DNA of 37,344 nt, from assembly GCA_009602725.1 (NCBI GenBank), contig WELB01000366.1, positions 42,883 through 80,226 of the forward strand. The letters run 5' to 3'. Both the position numbers and the translations under genes were made by a program. Positions 30,806-37,344 of the stretch are shown here, piece after piece (the first letter of the stretch is position 1; each line of letters opens with the position of its first letter). The notes under the pieces are model-generated. The model was not told where the DNA came from and made no database searches. It saw only the letters and a program-made list of their open reading frames with translations. This DNA is from Spirogloea muscicola (taxonomy: Eukaryota; Streptophyta; Zygnematophyceae; Spirogloeales; Spirogloeaceae).

Positions 30806-31698
30806 GTCCTCTTGCAAGAACGTGGCGGACTTCCTTCCTTCTGCCACTTAGGCATTTCAAGTGCAAGTCCGCTGAGGCAAATGCAGGGAGCGGGCGGCAC
30901 GCACATGTGGCAGTGTAGCTAAGGGCCAGGGAGAACGACGGGCCACGACTGCCTCGTCTTTGTCACCATCAGCATTCGGCACCCTCCAAGAAGCTTGTTA
31001 AGAATTGGCCAAAAGGCTGTCGACTCGAGCCAATGCAGCTGGGGCCAAATGCACGTCCGTACACACCGCAATTACACGATGGAAGTCACTCCTGAATATC
31101 GACAGCAGGATCTGGTGGACATATCACATACAACAGTGCCATCGTGGCTTCAAATTTCAGTTGGGGGAGTCCAGGTAAGGCCACATGGGCCTTCATACCA
31201 GCCACATTGACCTGAAGTCACTGCTGATTATCAAATGTAGATTCTGATGGACGTCCTGCACATCAGTGCTTGCAAATTCCCGAACGGTGGTCCTCCTGTC
31301 ACTGGTGCTCGTTAGCACTAGGTAATCGCATATTGATGAACCTGCTGTGGACTCATTCTTCCTTAACGGCCCTACACACCAGTACCCATGGCATCTTCTA
31401 GAAGCAGTGCTTATACCTACTTGACCTCCTCGACGCTGTGCAGTTGCACGGCCCACAAATAAGCAAATGAGGATTGGACTACAGATGTCACGGAGATGGT
31501 CAATGGTGTATGTCATCTGCAAGGCTGCCTCTACAATTGTAGCACATAGTCACATTTCGATAAGATTGGCAACTGGACGCATAGTCCTTGTGATACACTG
31601 TCCTACAGGTCTTCTGAACAGGCCACAAAAGCCATAAAAGGGTAAGGCTGCATGCTAGCAGGATCGAGGAGCACAAGCCAAGTGCATGGCTCAGATAA

Positions 31699-32039
31699 TA
31701 TGTCAAGAGAGCCACAAGTCAAATAAGCAGCTCTCAGCCCTGTCTAGAGGCATGTGAGCTGCTTGATTACACCTCCTGGTACAATCCCATTGAGCTCAAG
31801 GAGCTTGCTCTAAGGCAACTACGTGGGAGAACCTCACAAGTAGGAGGTATAATTGGACAAAACATTGAAATAATGAGGTCCGATGAGCTGGAGCTTGAGC
31901 CTAACATCGTTGACTTGCTAAGGAACTCTGCCCCATTGATTTCCACCCAAGGAAACGCTTGGCCCTTGGAGTCATGCTCCCCATGTCTCCAGCGCGATCG
32001 GCACAGCAAGCAACAACCTGTGACAAATCAAATTGCATG
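31699..32039 (+). other. Open frame without start codon, possible exon of an unrecognised gene
   Basis: A 113-codon stop-free plus-strand frame includes CELLDYTSWYNPIELKELAL, RQLRGRTSQVGGIIG and IMRSDELELEPNIVDLLRNS. Its composition is protein-like (mixed charged and aliphatic, helix-like) in contrast to neighbouring frames. There is no ATG, no family match that I recognise, and no clearly linked exons. Such a run could also occur by chance in this much sequence. Confidence 0.25.
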
Positions 32040-32618
32040 AGCTTCAGAGCAAGGGACTACAGAAAAGTAAGCAAGAAGAAGCAAAGGCAATTGACAGTAA
32101 CAATTTGTAACAATGCAATACAACCCATGGGAGCTAATAGTGGTTTCTCCAGTGGAGGTGCTATTGGTCATTGGAATTCATATCCAAGTGATTGGGATTT
32201 ATATCCAAGTGGCCGAGCAACATCGGAAACCAATGTGAGCTGAAGGACTCGAGGATCAAGATGACGAGTGGTGCAGGGAGGCGCGCACATGGCCTCAACC
32301 AATAAAGTAACAGAAGCGGAAACACTGCAAAAGCCCAACAAGACAATTAAGTGGATCCAACTTCACCTGTGCAGTAACTCAATCATGTTGCACCACTACA
32401 AAGGCATGGCATGCTCATTTCACTATCTAGACAAAAGCACCCCTTTGCAACCATGAATGTCAAAAGGCTGCAAAGACGGTGTGATAGCAAGATAGGGTGC
32501 CTACGAATGCCCCGCAAACAATGCCAATGCTGAGCGGCCATTACTCGGTCACATCAAGTCGCCTTCTTCTCCAAGGAGCCTGCCACCCTCTGAGGGCCCC
32601 TGCAACCACCCTCCGCAT

Positions 32619-35600
32619 TCATGTCACAGCCTTAACACGCGCTTGACTATGTGTCCCAGACATACACGAGCTTCTCCCAAGCAGGACAAACATACTTGCA
32701 ACACCCGAGTAAATCACCAACACAGAAGGATGACAGAAATGACAGGAAACGTGCACTTGCCCCAATGCCTCTCTATCCTTCCCGGTCAGCTTGCCAGCTC
32801 TTTCAAGAGCAGCAGCACACTCCTCCTCCTGCTGCTGCACCCTCAGGAGCTGTGCCAGTTGCCGCCATAAGCTGGCTGCCATGGGTTGTGCTAGTACAGC
32901 CAACTGGCTGGTCTCCAGAGCTGCCTTGTTCAGGCTGGCCCTCATCAAGAACCACACTGCACGCAGCCACTGCTCGGGCCTGGCCGGCGGGGATGCTTCC
33001 AAGAGAGCCGCGATCAGCAGTGACGAACTCCAGTAAAGTGTGCTATCTCTGACTCCTGATGCCGGTTGCAAGTCCAGCAGCTCCTCACATTGAGCCACAA
33101 CAACTTCCACGTTGCCAGGAAAGGCCTCTATGGATGACTCCATCATGTTCACTGTTGTTGCTGCTGAATGATCTCGTTTCCATCTCCACCATATTTTGAG
33201 AAGCTTCACAGGGAGGAGAAATTGGGCTGGGGGTGGTCCACAGAGGTACTCCACGACTGCGCGCGCGCGGCTGCCAGGAGCTAGCCCCTGATAGAGGTCA
33301 GAAAGCGGCTGCAGGCCACAGATGATTCCTTCAAGGGTGGGTGCTGGCAGGCAGCTAAGAGCATCAGCAGGTAATGCACGTTGCAAGACTTCAAGTAATG
33401 CCAGGGCTTCAGTCAGGGCGTGCTTAGCAGCCCTCGTTGCAACTTGGCTGAGGTGCTCAATTGCTGCTTCCACTGAAGCCTTTGCGGCCGCAGAATCACC
33501 AATAGAAAGCTGGGAGATGGCCTGGTTGATGCAGGTCCATATCTTATCTTCTCCTGCCTCTGTGTACACACAATCATCTGCCTGCTCGTTGCCTCCTTGT
33601 TGCGTTTGAAGGTCGTGCCCCGAGTGTCCATGGGTAAAGCCCATGACTCGATTCCACAGCCTTGCGCGGCCTGGGTATCCCAAGGGCCACTTTGTGACGC
33701 TGGCTGCCAAGAAGCGCGATGCAGCCACAGGTCCGCTTACAAGCTTCCGCAATCCATAGCATACCTCATACAGCTCCACAGAGGGGAAGTGCAAAACTAG
33801 TCTCTCCCCCACAGCCAGTGCCCTGTCTGGACCCTCGGTGACTGCCAAGACTTGGACAAGATTCATTGCCAGGCACCTTTCCGCATCCTGAGCTTGGAGC
33901 AGTAGGGGCCCCTGTTCCTGCTCAAAAAGCTTCAAGCACACCGCTGCTGTGTGTACAAGATCCAGCACGACCTGCTCATTTGAGATGTCCTGCACGTCCC
34001 ACTTCAAGTACCACGGCAGCTTCTGGCTGCAGCCAAGGTGGTATACTATCTGCTCAGGGAGTTCTCTATGTGCAGCAACATGGGCACAGCTGAGCCACAG
34101 AATGCACAGGCTCTCCTTGTCGTGGTCAAGACCGGTGAGTAAGGAGGTGGCACTTGCTCGTGGGCTCTCCAGGGTCTCCAGATCAGCCTGGTCTTTGAGG
34201 GTTGCGCACGTCATAAGGTCTTCCAACCAAGCCCGAGCTTCCTCATGCCTTTCTGCAGAGCAAGCATCCTGCAGCATGCGCAGCGCCAGGTCCAGGAGTT
34301 GCTGGCTTGCAGGCCTGCCAATGTCCTGATCATTGCTTTCTCTCAAACGTGTGCAAAGTGCTGCAAGACCAGTAATTGCATCCTCATAGGCAGCCTGGCG
34401 GTCAGGCCATCCTTGCAGGCTGGCAATCAGTAGAATCTGTAGCTCGTAGGAGCTCTTCTTCTCCTCCACCTTCAAAGCAAAGGCAGGCAAGAATAACCTG
34501 AGTGCTCCGCAGGTACGCAGGTTGGAAGCTAGAGAGCATCAAGAATAACAGGTGGAAACTTTCGGTCCATCAAATAGCACAACAACTGCCAAACGAATGC
34601 TCATGCTCAGAGGATGCAGATGAATCTCAACAAAAACACACCGCCTTCTTAAGGAACTCCCAGTGCCCTGTGTCATCTGGAGATGTGAAATCAAGAAGGC
34701 GTGTTTGTAGAATCCACAGCGGCACAGATTCTGGGCTAGCTCGAAGGCCTTGAAATATGAGCTGTATGGCCTGCAATTTGGCTCAGGCAATAGCTGTTAT
34801 TGGTAGTCCTGACAAGGCATGCTGGTCTTTGTCACACACACCTGTGCCATCTGTCACGAATTTGGATTGTGCTCAAGAACACTTTCAGCACAGCATGCTA
34901 CCTTGTTGAGAGTGTCGGCCTCCTTTGGTGCTGTCTTGGCATCGTCCTCCAACATTCCTAGTGCTAAATCAAGTACCGATGTCGTGGACTGTGTGTTCTC
35001 CCCTTCTCTCTGCAATGTCAGCAGTCTGCTACTATCAAACTAAGTAATGCAAGAAGAGCTTCAATAGCAGTGCTTGACAGCGCCATGCAAAGCAATGGTT
35101 TCTGTCATGTGGGCAACTCAGAGTGGGCAACTCAGAGTCATCTGTGCTGCTCGCTGTCAACCTCATAGTAGCGCTTTTCCTTGTGGTGGTGCCGTCTAGG
35201 CCAGCCATCAATGTCCCTCCGTTTAACCGAGCCTCCCAGGCAGGTCATGCTCTCGTTCATGGGCCGCGGTAAGGTTACCAGGATGGATTTTACTTGATTG
35301 ATGGTGCCATTGCATTGTAAGGGCAAATTATACATGGCCCCTTTAAGCAAGCGCCACAGGCAACACTTGCCATAGGCATATGACCCCACAAGGTACGATG
35401 GCACATCAGCTCCTGCAGAGGACCAAGGTGCAACTCTTTACCATATCATGACTGAGCGAAGCAAAGATTTGAGCAATTTCTACGACGCAGCTTGTGCATA
35501 TGCAAAGCATTCATCTAGGGCGAAGATAGGTATGAGAAGCCGCCAGACCATCATCAGGCACTTTGATACGGCCTGGGCCAGCTCCAGATAAGGGTCGATG

Positions 35601-37344
35601 CAGAATACAAGCGCCCTGGGAGGCCTCAGCACGAGAGACTAGTGCCCTTGCGGCAAGCTCAACCTCCTCGGCAGTGTACTGATGGGCGCTCTCCAAGTTG
35701 GGGAATGGGCCACTGCCATTGCAGTAAGCTTGGAGTTGGCCGAGGACCTGCTCATGTGTTGGTTGATAGTCGTGCATGTGCTGGCCATTGCAGCTGCCGT
35801 CATTACAGCGACCTCGTTGCTCAAACTTGCAGAGCGGCATCTGGCAGTTGAGCTGATGGCTCCAGGTGTTGGACAAAAACGATCGACCCCAGGTGCGAGA
35901 AAAATGTGGGCACATGCGGTAAGACCGGAGAATCTCCAGCGGCGAACAATATGGGGCCTCTACCAGAGGCTTCGTGCAGCCGAGGAACCCGTCAGATGCT
36001 GCAGACGGTATGGCAGGCAGGTCACTGCTCTGCAGCTGAGACTGAAGTAGAGACATCATCTCAACCGTTGAGGTGGCATGCGGCACAGGGGCTCGCACCG
36101 GAATTGTGTGCACATAATCAGGTGGGACCTGTTTCCATGCCGACCCTGCCTCAAAATGGCCACTCTCGGCCAATGCCGTTGCTGGCGCCTCGTCAAGCGC
36201 AGACACATCTGCTGGTTCTGATGACAAGACAGAAGCTCTGGAACCGAGGTTGACGTCCGTGATCTGCACTGGTGCAGGTTCCTCAACAGTGGGGACATGC
36301 TCCACGCGCTCCTGGATAGAAGCAGGCTCTGCAATATCCAACTGCATCTCTTCTGGAGGCGGATATAGCAGGCCATTCGGCTGCTCGGGAAGTCCTGGTG
36401 CCGTTTCTGGGACAAAGCTTGCCATCTGTGCCGGCTGCAGACTTGCTGCTGACCTGCTGCAGTTGTGAGAAACGTCCGGAAGGACGGCAGGCTGCTCAAT
36501 AGCGGAGGTCCTCAGCATCTCTTCTGCAGCCTCTGCAACCGCTATCTTGGTCTCCGCTTGCATGACCAGCGGAACCTCCTCTTCCCTGGCCGAGCTAGTG
36601 TATGCTCTGTTACACAAGCTCGCTTCCTCCTGCCGACTGTTACCAGGAGGGCCTCCATGCTTCTCTTGACCAGTGCTTTCTGACAGCATGCCGCTTGCTA
36701 CTTGCCCTGAAGTGCTATCCCCTACGTGAGTCACTTCCCTCTCTTGTTCCTTCACTTGGTCACAAGGTGCATGCCCGCCTATCTCTGCAGAGCCCACACT
36801 GTTGTCCTCAGCACCCCCACCATTGACCGCAGGTTCCTCTACTACTGCAGATGAGATGTCTGCATCCTCAATCACAGCCTCCTGCCTTGGAGGTGGTGCA
36901 GATACGTCGTGTTGATGATCCACATCAACAACGTCCTGCGGAACTGCATGCGGCAGAAGAACAATTTCCTCTGCAAGAGCTGGTCGTGCTTCCACACTTA
37001 TGGCATACAATTGGCCACGCAAAAGCTCCGCCCTGCCAGTTGGGCCTCCGCCTTTTCCCTCCACCCTCGCCTTGCCTGCAACATGCTGGCATTCACCGGG
37101 TACGCTGCCAGGAGGGCCCCCACTGCTCTCTCCAGCAGTCTCGTCCTTCTCGACTATGCCTCGTGGCCCGTCAACACCCAGGGTTGCTGGCCCTCGCTGA
37201 GAGTCAGGCAGTGGCTTCTCCAGGACTGCTGGAGCGGTCTCGACTCCTTCTGTGGATGGCTTCTCGGCTCTCACTGGTGGCCCATTAACACCTAGGGGTG
37301 CTGGCCCTGGCTGAGAGTCAGGCAGTGGCTTCTCAGGGATTGCT
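32619..37344 (-). CDS. ZFC3H1/Red1-like zinc-finger and TPR/HAT-repeat protein, 5' end beyond window
   Basis: ZFC3H1 (Red1 in fission yeast) links poly(A) nuclear RNA to the exosome through an MTR4 helicase. The large minus-strand exon 37344-35570 encodes a low-complexity, acidic and Pro-rich region. Near its end are LEILRSYRMCPHFSR and the family zinc finger PLCKFEQRGRCNDGSCNGQH (C-x8-C-x4-C-x3-H spacing). Next are exons 35412-35367 (ADVPSYLVGSYAYGK), one around 35250 (uncertain limits), 35009-34902, 34770-34642 (LRASPESVPLWILQTRLLDF, a HAT/TPR-like helix pair) and 34469-32619. The last exon adds 617 codons of helical-repeat sequence ending near LNKAALETSQLAVLAQP and EECAAALERAGKL, stop at 32621-32619. 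Exons around 35050-35360 are not fully resolved. The domain order matches plant and animal homologues, which are well over 1000 residues long. Confidence 0.75.
37163..37344 (-). repeat. Coding tandem repeat, 114-bp (38-codon) period, running off the window
   Basis: 37163-37230 and 37277-37344 are similar and exactly 114 bases apart. Both encode (minus strand) EKPLPDSQ, GPA and LGV segments followed by GP. The unit sits in the N-terminal low-complexity part of the ZFC3H1-like protein, and more copies may lie to the right. Confidence 0.75.

Larger units (their letters stand above)
29943..32618. other. Long mostly non-coding region
   Basis: Two things stand out. A decayed retroelement end lies near 30740-30800 (minus; SDVLLLTRGY). 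An open plus-strand frame at 31699-32039 lacks an ATG (separate entry). There are short direct repeats (ATATCCAAGTG twice near 32181-32213). No RNA gene was seen. Confidence 0.4.

Noticed and set aside
1-37344. tRNA, rRNA, riboswitch, CRISPR or bacterial operon signals
   Set aside because: None were seen on reading both strands. The spaced repeats are dispersed mobile-element tails, not regular arrays.

Overview
This is a piece of a nuclear genome from the green plant lineage, most likely a green alga. Its genes are cut into many short exons with GT-AG introns of about 50 to 400 bases. Two predicted proteins begin with plastid-transit-like leaders. TGTAA motifs of the kind green algae use for polyadenylation lie downstream of three genes. 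No rRNA, tRNA, CRISPR array or bacterial-style operon was seen. Between the genes lie decayed non-LTR-retrotransposon-like fragments and short interspersed repeats. The assembly has one gap (18950-19134) and isolated N bases at 829, 8113 and 26225.

Layout from left to right. (1) 14-4149, plus strand: a 13-exon CYP74 cytochrome P450 (allene oxide synthase / hydroperoxide lyase family) with a plastid-type leader. (2) 5461-7763, minus strand: a nine-exon polytopic membrane protein of unknown function, also with a plastid-type leader. (3) 8.1-9.0 kb: nested retroelement 3' ends. (4) 9570-12839, minus strand: a six-exon GRAS-domain transcription regulator. (5) 12955-14108: retroelement fragments with a 157-bp perfect direct repeat. 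(6) 14960-15880, minus strand: a degenerate, truncated CYP74 relative. (7) 16.1-18.7 kb: a repeat island. (8) Assembly gap plus a 74-base poly-A run. (9) 19353-23214, plus strand: a class 3 (DAD1/PLA1-like) lipase with a complete Ser-Asp-His triad and extra membrane segments inside the catalytic domain. (10) 23.7-25.9 kb: a second repeat island. (11) 26270-29942, plus strand: a tandem copy of the lipase, broken by frameshifts and a stop. (12) 29943-32618: mostly non-coding. (13) 32619 to the right edge, minus strand: a ZFC3H1/Red1-like zinc-finger and TPR/HAT-repeat RNA-decay adaptor whose 5' end lies outside the window.

How the genes may work together: class 3 lipases can release polyunsaturated fatty acids from plastid lipids. 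After lipoxygenation, CYP74 enzymes convert the fatty-acid hydroperoxides to allene oxides, aldehydes or related oxylipins. A CYP74 gene, a CYP74 relic, a lipase and a lipase pseudogene within 30 kb could be a loose oxylipin neighbourhood; this is inference from proximity only. The GRAS gene is notable because the family is best known from land plants and their closest algal relatives. The exon models below were built by eye from splice sites, reading-frame phase and family similarity. Those for CYP74, the membrane protein and GRAS close to whole codon numbers from start to stop.
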